From Hamadaea sp013361475 (lineage in GTDB: Bacteria; Actinomycetota; Actinomycetes; Mycobacteriales; Micromonosporaceae): DNA of 64,000 nucleotides. The notes beneath the pieces were generated by a model that was given only the letters and a program-made list of their open reading frames with translations, did not search any database and was not told the DNA's origin. The stretch lies in assembly GCF_040654195.1 (NCBI RefSeq), contig NZ_JBFAHM010000010.1, forward strand, positions 337,608-401,607. The letters run 5' to 3'. The translations under genes were made by a program, and so were the position numbers. Shown piece after piece: positions 55,982-63,933 of the stretch. Numbering within the stretch: position 1 is the stretch's first letter; every line of letters starts with the position of its first letter.

Positions 55982-56988
55982 AGGAAGATCACCCCCAGGA
56001 CGCCGGCCACCCCGGTCGCCACCGCGAAGGTGGCCGGAGCGAACCGGGTGGCGAACCGGCGCCCGAAGACGCCGGCCTGCATCGAGATCAGCTTGAGGTC
56101 CACCATTGGCCCGACCAGCAGGAAGGCGAGCCGGGCGGTGAGCGAGAACTGCGACAGCGACGCGGCGACGAAGGCGTCCGCCTCCGAGCAGATCGACAGC
56201 AGCACGGCGAGCACCGCCAAGGCCAGGACGCTCAGCACCGGCCGCTGCGCGACCGCCAGCAGCCACTTCTCGGGGACGAGCACGTTGATCGTGGCGGCCG
56301 CGGCCGCGCCGAGGGCGAGGAAGCCGCCCGCGTGGATGATGTCGTGGCGGCAGGACGCCCAGAAGGCCCGGGACTTCGACTGGTCGTCGAGGTCCGGCCG
56401 GGCCGGCAGCTTGATCCACTCCGGTTTGCCGAGCCGTAGCCAGAGCCAGCCCATCCCGGTCGCCACGATCAGACTGCCGATCGCCCGGAGCACCACCATC
56501 TGCGGCTGCCCGGGGAACGCGACCGCCGTCGCGGTGAGGACGATCGGGTTCACCGCCGGGGCGGCCAGCAGGAAGGCGAGCGCTGCGGCCGGCGTGACAC
56601 CGCGGCGCATGAGCGAGCCCGCGATGGGCACCGAGCCGCACTCACAGCCGGGGAGCACCACCCCAGCACAGCTGGCTACCGGAACCGCCAGCGCGGGGTG
56701 CTTCGGCAACGCCTTCGACCAGAAGCTCCGGGGCACGAAGACCGCGATCACCGCCGAGAGGACCACCCCGAAGACGAGGAACGGGGTCGCCTGGACCATC
56801 ACGGAGACGAAAACCGTCGTCCACGTGCTGATCCGGGGTCCGTTGATCAGGTCGGCGACCTGCGTACGGAACAAGACCAGGAGAACGAGGAGGACGGCGA
56901 GCACCTCGACGGAGCCGACCCGCCATCGTCGCGGTCCGGCCGGTGCTTCTTCCGGCGGCCGTGGCCGGGTCGGGGAGACGGTCGTCAC
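55978..56988 (-). CDS. YraQ/DUF318-type permease
   Basis: This 336-residue membrane protein has about eight or nine membrane segments and the hallmark VLPGCECGSVPIAGSLMRRG near 117-136, with two Cys in a PGCECG motif. This is the YraQ/UPF0718 (DUF318) family. It is coupled to a TIGR03943 protein. The GTG at 56988 is taken as start because it gives a sensible N-terminus; the frame extends upstream without a convincing earlier start. The TPP riboswitch is on the other strand and does not belong to it. Confidence 0.85.
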   Translation of the reverse strand: MTTVSPTRPRPPEEAPAGPRRWRVGSVEVLAVLLVLLVLFRTQVADLINGPRISTWTTVFVSVMVQATPFLVFGVVLSAVIAVFVPRSFWSKALPKHPALAVPVASCAGVVLPGCECGSVPIAGSLMRRGVTPAAALAFLLAAPAVNPIVLTATAVAFPGQPQMVVLRAIGSLIVATGMGWLWLRLGKPEWIKLPARPDLDDQSKSRAFWASCRHDIIHAGGFLALGAAAAATINVLVPEKWLLAVAQRPVLSVLALAVLAVLLSICSEADAFVAASLSQFSLTARLAFLLVGPMVDLKLISMQAGVFGRRFATRFAPATFAVATGVAGVLGVIFL

Positions 56989-57055
56989 GAACCGGTACGC
57001 TACCGGCCCGAAAGCGGTGTAGCCTACGCCCCACAACGGAACATACAACTGAACA

Positions 57056-57205
57056 TCAGACGGACAGGGGAGCGCACAGCGCTGAGAGTGCGTCCCGCCC
57101 CACGGCCCGAGCGGGCCGACCGGGCGGTCGCAGACCCTCGAACCTGATCTGGACAAGGCGTCGCCCTGGGGAGGGCCGCCGATGCCAGCGTAGGGAGTTC
57201 GGTCT
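57056..57205 (+). ncRNA. TPP riboswitch (THI element)
   Basis: The THI consensus is plain: GGACAGGGGAGC, then GCTGAGAGTGCG, then the CCCTCGAACCTGATCTGG block at 57135-57152, and finally GCCAGCGTAGGGAG near 57184-57197. The P3 arm is long (about 57089-57120) and GC-rich. It binds thiamine diphosphate and represses the ykoEDC genes 100 bases downstream. Confidence 0.95.
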
Positions 57206-57271
57206 TCACCTCATCGTTTGCGCCATGCCAGCAATCCCGCCTTGGGATCATGAGGGCATGGCGTGCGTCTT

Positions 57272-57298
57272 CTCCTGGTTCCCCCCTCGAACTAGGAG
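57272..57298 (+). promoter_or_regulatory. hairpin sequestering the ykoE Shine-Dalgarno
   Basis: CTCCTGGTTC (57272-57281) and GAACTAGGAG (57289-57298) pair over 10 bases with one G-U. AGGAG (57294-57298) is the ribosome-binding site for the ATG at 57305. This is probably the OFF-state platform of the TPP riboswitch. Confidence 0.8.
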
Positions 57299-57304
57299 TC
57301 GTCC

Positions 57305-57895
57305 ATGAACAGCAGCACCTACCGGTGGCGGACGGTCGACATCGTCGTCACCGCCGTCGTCGCCGTCGCCTTCGGCGTCGTCTTCTGGGCCTGGAACCAG
57401 CTGTGGTTCGGGCCGTTCAACGCCGCCTTCGCGGGCTTCCCGCCCGCCGGGGCCGCCATCACGGGCGTGTGGTTCCTGCCCGCGGTGCTCGCCCCACTGA
57501 TCGTCCGCAAGCCGGGCGCCGCCCTGTTCGCCGAGCTGGTCGCGGCGATCATCTCCGCGCTGCTGGGCTCGGCCTGGGGCGTCACCGTCCTCTACTACGG
57601 CCTCGCTCAGGGCGCGGCCGGCGAACTCGGCTTCGCCATCGGCGCGTACAAGCGCTGGGGGCTGCCGAACGCCCTGCTCACCGGTGGTCTCATCGGGGCC
57701 GCCGCGACCATCCTCGACCTGACCACCACGTCGTACGGCGAATGGTCGGCGTCGTGGCAGATCACCTACGCCTTGATCCAGATCGCCAGCGGCGCCCTCA
57801 TCGCGGGCGCGGGCTCGTTCGCCCTGGCCCGGGGACTGTCCAGCACCGGCGTGCTGGACCCGTTCCCCTCCGGGCGTACGCGCGAGCTGGTCTGA
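57305..57895 (+). CDS. ykoE: ECF transporter S component YkoE (thiamine precursor uptake)
   Basis: This 196-residue membrane protein has about five or six helices with the YkoE pattern (WRTVDIVVTAVVAVAFGVVFWAWN; FAGFPPAGAAITGVWFLPAVLAPLIVRKPGAALFAELVAAIISALLG). It is the substrate-capture subunit for thiamine or hydroxymethylpyrimidine. A TPP riboswitch upstream confirms the substrate class. Its stop overlaps the ykoD start. Confidence 0.93.
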   Translation: MNSSTYRWRTVDIVVTAVVAVAFGVVFWAWNQLWFGPFNAAFAGFPPAGAAITGVWFLPAVLAPLIVRKPGAALFAELVAAIISALLGSAWGVTVLYYGLAQGAAGELGFAIGAYKRWGLPNALLTGGLIGAAATILDLTTTSYGEWSASWQITYALIQIASGALIAGAGSFALARGLSSTGVLDPFPSGRTRELV

Positions 57896-59220
57896 TGCTG
57901 ACCCTGGACGGGTACGGGTGGCGGCACGCCGGCCGCCGCGCCTGGGCGGTCCGCGGCGTCGACCTGCGGATCGACCGCGGCGAACGGGTGCTGCTGCTCG
58001 GCCCGTCCGGGGCGGGCAAGTCCACGCTGCTCGCGGCGATGGCCGGGTTGCTGCCCACGTCGTCGGGTGAGTCCGAGGGCGTCCTGAAGGTCGAGGGCCG
58101 GCCCGGCATCGTCTTCCAGGACCCGCATTCGCAACTGGTCATGCGCCGCTCCGGCGACGAGGTCGCGTTCGGGCTGGAGAACCTCGGCTGGCCGGCCGAC
58201 CGGATCTGGCCCCGGGTCGACGAGGTGATGCGGGAAGTCGGCTTTCCGTACGGCCGCGATCGGCGTACGGACCAGCTCTCGGGCGGGGAACAACAGCGGC
58301 TCGTCCTGGCCGGGACCCTCGCGCCCCGGCCGGACCTGCTGCTACTCGACGAACCGACGGCAAATCTCGACCCGCAGGGCGCGGCTCAGGTGCGCCAGAC
58401 GCTGCGCGAAGCGGTCGAGGCCGAGGTCACGGTGGTGCTGGTGGAGCATCGCATCGACGAGGTCCTGCCGCTCATCACCCGGGTCGTGGTCCTCGACCCG
58501 GGCGGCGGCGTCCGCGCCGACGGACCCCCGTCGCTGCTGACCGGTCCACTCGGCGACGAGCTCGCCGCCGCCGGCGTGTGGGTACCCGGCCATCCGATCC
58601 CGGCTCAGCGCGCCTCGGCGCCACCTGGTCGCACCCTCGTCTCCACTCAGGATCTCCGGGTACGCCTCAAGGCGTATCAGGATCTGGAAGTTCGAGAAGG
58701 CGAAACCGTGGCCGTGACCGGCCCCAACGGCGTGGGCAAGTCGTCGCTGGCCCTGGCCCTCGGCGGCCTGCTGCGACCGGCGGCGGGCGCGGTGGTGACG
58801 CCGGACGGCCCGCCGCACAAGTGGCGGGCGGCGGTGCTCGCGACCCGGATCGGATCGGTGTTCCAGAACCCGGAGCATCAGTTCGTGACCGCGACCGTCC
58901 GGGACGAACTGGCCCTGGGCGGTACGCCGCCCGCGCGGGTCGACGAGCTGCTGGACCGCCTGCACCTGGCCGAACTGGCCCGCGCGAATCCGTTCACGCT
59001 GTCCGGCGGCCAGGCCCGGCGGCTGAGCGTGGCGACCGCGCTGGCCGCCGCGCCGCGACTGCTGATCCTGGACGAACCGACCTTCGGGCAAGATCGTCGC
59101 ACCTGGATCGAGCTGGTCGCTTTGCTCGCCTCGTTACGCGACTCCGGCCACGGCCTGCTGATCGTGACCCACGACTCCGCCCTGGTCTCCGTGCTCGCCG
59201 ATCGGACGGTTCAGCTGTGA
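57895..59220 (+). CDS. ykoD: ECF transporter ATPase YkoD (two ABC domains in one chain)
   Basis: This 441-residue protein has two ABC ATPase domains. The first has GPSGAGKST near 36-44 and LSGGEQQR near 127-134, with LLLLDEPTANLD. The second has GPNGVGKSS near 272-280, LSGGQARR near 363-370 and LLILDEPTFG. The second ATP site deviates slightly in the signature (Q-A instead of Q-Q). It drives YkoE/YkoC. Start overlaps ykoE (TGATG). Confidence 0.94.
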   Translation: MLTLDGYGWRHAGRRAWAVRGVDLRIDRGERVLLLGPSGAGKSTLLAAMAGLLPTSSGESEGVLKVEGRPGIVFQDPHSQLVMRRSGDEVAFGLENLGWPADRIWPRVDEVMREVGFPYGRDRRTDQLSGGEQQRLVLAGTLAPRPDLLLLDEPTANLDPQGAAQVRQTLREAVEAEVTVVLVEHRIDEVLPLITRVVVLDPGGGVRADGPPSLLTGPLGDELAAAGVWVPGHPIPAQRASAPPGRTLVSTQDLRVRLKAYQDLEVREGETVAVTGPNGVGKSSLALALGGLLRPAAGAVVTPDGPPHKWRAAVLATRIGSVFQNPEHQFVTATVRDELALGGTPPARVDELLDRLHLAELARANPFTLSGGQARRLSVATALAAAPRLLILDEPTFGQDRRTWIELVALLASLRDSGHGLLIVTHDSALVSVLADRTVQL

Positions 59221-59951
59221 CTGTGCTCGCTCGACGTGCCCCCGTGGCCAAACTGGGCTCGGCCCTGCTGCTGTCCTTGGCCGCACTGACTACTTTGGAC
59301 GCTGCCGTTCTGGGCGGCATCGTGCTGCTGACCCTGCTGATCACGCCGTTGTTCGGGCTCACACCCTGGGGACTGCTGCGGCGCGCCTGGCCGGCGCTGC
59401 TGGGGGCGGCAAGCGTCGTGATCTCGCTGTCGCTGTTCGCGGCCGACCGCTCCGGCGAGGTGCTGGTGGACGCCGGACCGTTCGTGATCACCACCTCGGT
59501 CCTGTCGCTGTCGGTGAGCTACGCGCTGCGGCTGCTCGCCCTCGCCCTGCCCGCCGTCCTCGTATACGCCACCACCGACCCGACCGACCTCGCCGACTCC
59601 CTGATCCAGCACGTCAAAGCCCCAGCACGGTTCGCGATCGGGGCACTGGCCGCGTTCCGCCTGGTCGGGCTGCTGGGCGAAGAATGGCGGCTCATCTCGA
59701 TGGCCCGGCGCGCCCGGGGCATCGACGCGGGCGGCAACCCCCTGCGATGGGTACGCCTGTTCGCGGGAACGGCGTTCGGGCTGCTCGTCGGGGCCATCCG
59801 CCGGGGCACTCGGCTCGCTCAGGCCATGGACGCGCGGGGGTTCGACTCCGGTACGCCCCGGACCGTGGCCCGGCCCTCGCCCTTCGGGCTCGCCGACTGG
59901 GCCCTTCTTCTCGCTGCGCTCCTCCTCGCTTCGCTCGTCATCGCTCGCTAA
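59217..59951 (+). CDS. ykoC: ECF transporter T component YkoC
   Basis: This 244-residue membrane protein has about five helices and the CbiQ/EcfT signature regions: ARFAIGALAAFRLVGLLGEEWRLISMARRARGID and GTRLAQAMDARGFDS. The AxRARG and AxxARGF-type motifs couple the ATPase to the transmembrane part. GTG at 59217 overlaps the ykoD stop (GTGA). It completes the riboswitch-controlled ykoEDC operon. Confidence 0.93.
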   Translation: MTVLARRAPVAKLGSALLLSLAALTTLDAAVLGGIVLLTLLITPLFGLTPWGLLRRAWPALLGAASVVISLSLFAADRSGEVLVDAGPFVITTSVLSLSVSYALRLLALALPAVLVYATTDPTDLADSLIQHVKAPARFAIGALAAFRLVGLLGEEWRLISMARRARGIDAGGNPLRWVRLFAGTAFGLLVGAIRRGTRLAQAMDARGFDSGTPRTVARPSPFGLADWALLLAALLLASLVIAR

Positions 59952-59969
59952 CGCCGCCCGCCCCCTTTC

Positions 59970-60054
59970 CGCGCGATCATGAACTAACGGTCGTGATCAA
60001 CCGGCGCGTCGTGCCCCGGGCGGCATGATCAACTCCCTAGCACTCTGATCAACA
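59970..60054. repeat. family B intergenic repeat, copy 4 (inverted)
   Basis: Read on the minus strand it carries GTTGATCAGAGTGCT, GAGTTGATCATGCCGCC, GCACGACGCGCCGGTTGATC and GACCGTTAGTTCATGATCGC, with the same order of blocks as copies 1, 2 and 5. It lies 3' of ykoC. Confidence 0.8.
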
Positions 60055-60128
60055 GCGAGTTCCGGGCTTGGCACGTTGCGACGACCGGCACGCTAGGCCG
60101 GTTGATTGACCGTGGTGGATCATCCGTG

Positions 60129-60178
60129 ATCATGGTCATTTCTGCGTCGCTATGGCGACATGGAAATGACCATGATCT
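60129..60178. repeat. 15-bp palindrome between ykoC and uppS
   Basis: GATCATGGTCATTTC (60129-60143) and GAAATGACCATGATC (60164-60178) are exact complements, with an inner GTCGC/GCGAC stem. It can form a cruciform or a bidirectional terminator. Confidence 0.8.
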
Positions 60179-60192
60179 TGCGATGCAGCGGG

Positions 60193-60290
60193 GCCCGCAG
60201 GCGGCGCGGTGCCCGCAGGCGGCGCGGTGCCCGCAGGCGGCGTCAGGCGGAACCAGGCCAGGTCAGGCGGAAGCGGGCCGGGTCAGGCGG
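60193..60290. repeat. two tandem arrays at the uppS 3' end
   Basis: An 18-bp unit GCCCGCAGGCGGCGCGGT occurs about 2.7 times (60193-60241). A 20-bp unit starting TCAGGCGGA occurs almost three times (60243-60290). The third 20-bp unit contains the uppS stop codon. Confidence 0.85.
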
Positions 60291-61107
60291 ACGCGGGCGG
60301 CGGCGGGACCGGGTTCGGCAGCGCGCCGCCGAATCGCCGGTCACGCTGGGCGAACAGTTCGCAGGCGTGCCAGAGGTGGCGGCGGTCGAAGTCCGGCCAG
60401 AGCACGTCCATGTAGATCAGTTCGGCGTACGCGCTCTGCCAGATCAGGAAGTTGGAGGTGCGCTGCTCACCGGACGGCCGCAGGAAGAGGTCCACGTCGG
60501 GGACCTCCGGGTGGTACAGGTACTTCGCGAAGAGCTTCTCGTTCACCCGGTCCGGGCTGATCCGGCCTTCGGCGACGTCGCGCGCGATGGCGGCGGCTGC
60601 GTCGGCGATCTCGGCTTGACCGCCGTAGTTCACGCAGAACTGCAGGGTCAGTTTCGAGTTGTGGCGGCTCATCTCTTCCGCCGTCTCCAGCTCGTCGATC
60701 ACGCTCTTCCAGAGCCGGCCGCGCCGGCCCGACCAGACGACGCGTACGCCGAGGTCGACGAACTGATCCCGGCGACGCCGGATGACGTCGCGGTTGAAGC
60801 CCATGAGGAAGCGGACTTCCTCGGGCGAGCGCTTCCAGTTCTCCGTCGAGAAGGCGTACGCCGACAGGAACGGGACGCCGATCTCCAACGCCCCCTCGAC
60901 GGCGTCGAAAAGGGAGTATTCGCCGCGTTTATGGCCTTCTGTCCGGGGGAGTCCACGTTCTTTCGCCCAGCGGCCGTTGCCGTCCATCACGACGGCGATG
61001 TGGCGCGGCAGCGCTCCGGACGGCAGCGCCGGCGGGCGGGCGCCCGACGGGTGCGGAGTCGGCTCCATGGGCGCCGACCTGCGGCCGAGGCTGACTTTCC
61101 TGATCAC
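60283..61107 (-). CDS. uppS: isoprenyl transferase / undecaprenyl (or polyprenyl) diphosphate synthase
   Basis: This 274-residue cis-prenyltransferase has MDGNGRWAKERGLPRTEGHKRGEY near 53-76, with the catalytic Asp in MDGNGRWA, then SAYAFSTENWKRSPEEVRFLM and LFLRPSGEQRTSNFLIWQSAYAELIYMDVLWPDF. It makes the carrier lipid for peptidoglycan synthesis. The GTG at 61107 overlaps the recO stop (GTGA); a Met at 61068 is an alternative start. The unusual Pro-rich end VPPPPASA runs into a tandem array. Confidence 0.95.
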   Translation of the reverse strand: MIRKVSLGRRSAPMEPTPHPSGARPPALPSGALPRHIAVVMDGNGRWAKERGLPRTEGHKRGEYSLFDAVEGALEIGVPFLSAYAFSTENWKRSPEEVRFLMGFNRDVIRRRRDQFVDLGVRVVWSGRRGRLWKSVIDELETAEEMSRHNSKLTLQFCVNYGGQAEIADAAAAIARDVAEGRISPDRVNEKLFAKYLYHPEVPDVDLFLRPSGEQRTSNFLIWQSAYAELIYMDVLWPDFDRRHLWHACELFAQRDRRFGGALPNPVPPPPASA

Positions 61108-61859
61108 GCGCGCTCTCCCCGATCGACTAGAGGAAGAGAGCGTAGCGCGCGTTCCATGTGCCATTGCAGGTGCGCCGCGACCAGCCCGCTGCACTGGCGG
61201 CGCTGCGCTTCCTCGGCCGCGTCGGCGATCTTCCAATCGCCGTTGAGCAGGGCGAGCATCAGCTCGATCGTGGCCGGGTGCGGATGAGCGGCGCCCGGCG
61301 GACGGCACTGGATGCAGACACTGCCACCGGCTGCGACGGAGAACGCCCGGTGCGGCCCGGGAGTGGCGCACACGGCGCACTCACCGAGCACCGGCGCCCA
61401 GCCCTCGTGTGCCATCGCCCGCAGCAGGTATGCGTCGAGCACGAGCGTCCCGGAGTGCGTGCCGTCGGCAAGTGCCCGGAACGCGCCCAAGGTCAGCAGG
61501 AACAGCCGCAGCGCCGGCTGGCCCTCCTCGGCGGTCAGCCGCTCGGCCGTCTCCGCGATCGCGCTCGCCGCGGTGTAACGCGGATAGTCCTCGACGAAGT
61601 GCTTGCCGAGCAGGGCGATCCCCTCGACCTGGGAGATCGTGTGCAGCCCGGAGCCTTCGGCCCACTGCACGTCGACGTGGCCGAAGGGTTCCAGCCGGGC
61701 GCCGTAGCGCGAGGTCATCTTGCGTACGCCCCGGGCCACCGCGCGCAGCCGCCCGTGTCGCCGGGTCAGCAGCGTGATGATCCGGTCGGACTCCCCCAGC
61801 TTCTGCACACGCAACACGATCGCGTCGTCGCGTTGGAGAGGACGGCGCATGCCAGGCAT
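61104..61859 (-). CDS. recO: DNA repair protein RecO
   Basis: This 251-residue protein has the RecO OB-fold start (RDDAIVLRVQKLGESDRIITLLTRRHGRLRAVARGVRK) and a Cys4 zinc site (CAVC...CIQC, near residues 154-179). It loads RecA in the RecF pathway. GGGAGG is 8 bases before ATG 61859; ATG 61850 is an alternative. It is coupled to uppS by GTGA, the usual recO-uppS arrangement in actinobacteria. Confidence 0.95.
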   Translation of the reverse strand: MPGMRRPLQRDDAIVLRVQKLGESDRIITLLTRRHGRLRAVARGVRKMTSRYGARLEPFGHVDVQWAEGSGLHTISQVEGIALLGKHFVEDYPRYTAASAIAETAERLTAEEGQPALRLFLLTLGAFRALADGTHSGTLVLDAYLLRAMAHEGWAPVLGECAVCATPGPHRAFSVAAGGSVCIQCRPPGAAHPHPATIELMLALLNGDWKIADAAEEAQRRQCSGLVAAHLQWHMERALRSLPLVDRGERA

Positions 61860-61897
61860 CCGACCATCCTCCCGTCCGCGTACGACAAATCGACGAG

Positions 61898-63373
61898 TCA
61901 GAGAGCGGGCGGCGCGAATGTCCCCACGGCCGACTCGACGGCGGCGGCCACCCGGTACATCCGGTCGTCGCCGAGGATCGGCGCCATGACCTGGAACCCG
62001 ACCGGCAGCCCCTCCGACAGCCCGCACGGCACGGAGATCGCCGGGCCGCCGTAAAGGTTCGTCGGAATGGTGAACAGGTCCGCCAGGTACATCTGGTACG
62101 GGTCGGACGTGCGGGAGCCCAGCTCGAACGCGACGAACGGCGTGGTCGGCGAGACCAGCACGTCCACCTGCTCGAACGCCGCGGTGAAGTCGCGGGTGAT
62201 CAGCGTACGGACCTTCTGGGCCTGCCCGTAGTAGGCGTCGTAGTAGCCGGACGACAAGGCGTACGTGCCGATGATGATGCGCCGCTTGACCTCGGGACCG
62301 AAGCCCGCCTCACGGGTGGCCGACATGACCTCTTCGAGCGACCGGTTGCCGTCGTCGCCGACGCGCAAGCCGAAACGCACTCCGTCGTACCGCGCCAGGT
62401 TGGAGGAGCACTCACTCGGCGCGATCAGGTAATACGCCGGCAGCGCGTACAAGAAGTGTGGGCAGGAGACCTCGACCACCTCGGCGCCGAGCTTGGTCAG
62501 CGCCTCGACCGTCTCGCGGAACGCGCTCATCACCCCGGGCTCGGCGCCCTCGCCCGAGAACTCGCGGACCAGGCCGACCTTCACGCCGGCCAAGTCGCCG
62601 GTCGCCCCGAGCCGCGCCGCGCCGACCACGTCGGGCACCGGCGCGTCGATCGACGTCGAGTCGCGCTGGTCGTGCCCCGCGATGACCGCGTGCAGCAAGG
62701 CCGTGTCCTCGACGGTACGCGCACAGGGGCCGGGCGTGTCCAGTGAGGACGAGAAGGCGAGGAGCCCGTATCGGCTGGTGCCACCGTAAGTGGGCTTCGC
62801 GCCGACGGTGCCCGTCACGGCGCCGGGTTGCCGGATCGAGCCGCCGGTGTCGGTGCCGATCGACAGCGGAGCCTCGTACGCCGCGAGCGCGGCGGCCGAG
62901 CCGCCACCGGACCCACCCGGAATCCGGGCCAGGTCCCACGGGTTGAAGGTCGGACCGTACGCCGAGTACTCCGTCGACGAGCCCATGGCGAACTCGTCCA
63001 TGTTGGTCTTGCCCAGCATGACGGTGCCGGCCGCCCGCAGGCGCTCGACCAGGGTCGCGTCGTACGGCGGACGCCAGCCTTCGAGGATCTTCGAGCCCGC
63101 CGTCGTGGGTACGCCCCGCGTGGCGAGCACGTCCTTGACGGCGATCGGCACGCCGGCCAGCGGCCCGAGCTGCTCACCGGCGGCGATCCTGGCGTCCACC
63201 GCCTCGGCGGCGGCCAGCGCGCCCTCGGTGTCGACGTGCAGGAAGGCGTGGACGCGGTCGTCGACGGCGGCGATGCGGTCGAGGTGCTCGCGAGCGACCT
63301 CGACGGCCGACACCTCGCGATTGGCGATGAGGGCGCCCAGCTCAGCAGCGGTCTTCTTGATCACGCCGGTCAC
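61898..63373 (-). CDS. gatA: aspartyl/glutamyl-tRNA amidotransferase subunit A
   Basis: This 491-residue amidase-signature enzyme has Lys in PIAVKDVL near 79-86, the Gly/Ser loop PGGSGGGSAAALAA near 154-167 and the nucleophile region SIGTDTGGSIRQPG near 175-188, giving the Ser-cisSer-Lys triad. It supplies ammonia for Gln-tRNA(Gln) and Asn-tRNA(Asn) formation. GTG at 63373 overlaps the gatC stop. GatB is not in the window. Confidence 0.97.
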   Translation of the reverse strand: MTGVIKKTAAELGALIANREVSAVEVAREHLDRIAAVDDRVHAFLHVDTEGALAAAEAVDARIAAGEQLGPLAGVPIAVKDVLATRGVPTTAGSKILEGWRPPYDATLVERLRAAGTVMLGKTNMDEFAMGSSTEYSAYGPTFNPWDLARIPGGSGGGSAAALAAYEAPLSIGTDTGGSIRQPGAVTGTVGAKPTYGGTSRYGLLAFSSSLDTPGPCARTVEDTALLHAVIAGHDQRDSTSIDAPVPDVVGAARLGATGDLAGVKVGLVREFSGEGAEPGVMSAFRETVEALTKLGAEVVEVSCPHFLYALPAYYLIAPSECSSNLARYDGVRFGLRVGDDGNRSLEEVMSATREAGFGPEVKRRIIIGTYALSSGYYDAYYGQAQKVRTLITRDFTAAFEQVDVLVSPTTPFVAFELGSRTSDPYQMYLADLFTIPTNLYGGPAISVPCGLSEGLPVGFQVMAPILGDDRMYRVAAAVESAVGTFAPPAL

Positions 63374-63669
63374 TCCTCTTCGCTGAGAATGCGGGGAACC
63401 CGGAACCGGTCCTCGTACGCGTCCGGCGCGCCGGCCAGCGCCTCGGCCGGGGTCAGGCACGGCTGCTCGACGTCCTCACGCAGCACGTTGACCAGCGGAA
63501 CCGAGTGGGACGTGGGCGGGATGTCCGCGGCGGCCACCTCACCGACCCGGGCGACGGCCTGCAGGATCACGTCGAGCTGACCGGCGAAGACGTCCAGTTC
63601 CTGCTCGGTGACGGCAAGCCGCGACAGGTGCGCCAGATGCGCTACCTCTTCGCGGGAGATGGCGGCCAT
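63370..63669 (-). CDS. gatC: aspartyl/glutamyl-tRNA amidotransferase subunit C
   Basis: This 99-residue protein begins MAAISREEVAHLAHLSRLAVTEQELDVFAGQLDVILQAVARV, the GatC signature, and continues with VNVLREDVEQPCLTPAEALAGAPDAYEDRFRVPRIL. It wraps around GatA and GatB in GatCAB. It starts at ATG 63669, preceded by AAGGGGGCAGAGC. It is the first gene of gatC-gatA. Confidence 0.97.
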   Translation of the reverse strand: MAAISREEVAHLAHLSRLAVTEQELDVFAGQLDVILQAVARVGEVAAADIPPTSHSVPLVNVLREDVEQPCLTPAEALAGAPDAYEDRFRVPRILSEEE

Positions 63670-63933
63670 GCTCTGCCCCCTTGACTGGTTCGGCGGAGTT
63701 CGTCAGGTTTCGCTGGGCTCAGCCTGCCACCGGCGGGCCGCCCCGAGCGAGTCTATTTGCCCGGCTCGGCAAGATCGCCTCCGGGTCCACGCCGCGTTCC
63801 TCAGCCCGAGTCGATCATTAGTGCACGGAGTTGATCAGGGCGCAACGGACACGACACGCCGGTCGATCATGACCGAAGGTTCATGATCGACGGGAAAAGG
63901 CGGGTGGGTTAGACATCCCATGCGGCTGGACTG
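63670..63933. other. intergenic region with family B copy 5, no gene
   Basis: The 264 bases upstream of gatC hold its promoter near the start codon, then family B copy 5 (63810-63893). I find no other gene in it. Confidence 0.6.
63810..63893. repeat. family B intergenic repeat, copy 5
   Basis: It carries GTCGATCATTAGTGC, GAGTTGATCAGGGCGC, ACACGACACGCCGGTCGATC and GACCGAAGGTTCATGATC, in the same order as copies 1 and 2. Confidence 0.85.

Larger units (their letters stand above)
56989..57304. other. divergent region with TPP riboswitch and expression platform
   Basis: The 316 bp between the YraQ-type permease start (minus) and ykoE (plus) hold the TPP riboswitch (57056-57205) and an SD-sequestering hairpin (57272-57298). 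The permease promoter must lie in the first ~60 bases. I see no Zur box there. Confidence 0.85.
59952..60282. other. 331-bp intergenic region: repeats only
   Basis: The region between ykoC and the uppS stop has family B copy 4 (59970-60054), a 15-bp palindrome (60129-60178), three copies of an 18-bp tandem repeat (60193-60241) and the 20-bp tandem repeat that runs into the uppS stop. I find no convincing gene in it. Confidence 0.8.

Noticed and set aside
56989..57060. Possible Zur box before the YraQ-type permease
   Set aside because: No 7-1-7 palindrome of the Zur type is present; only a weak ACAACTGAACATCA stretch.
60160..61287. 375-codon plus-strand frame opposite uppS
   Set aside because: Shadow of uppS; the minus strand carries MDGNGRWA and other cis-prenyltransferase motifs.
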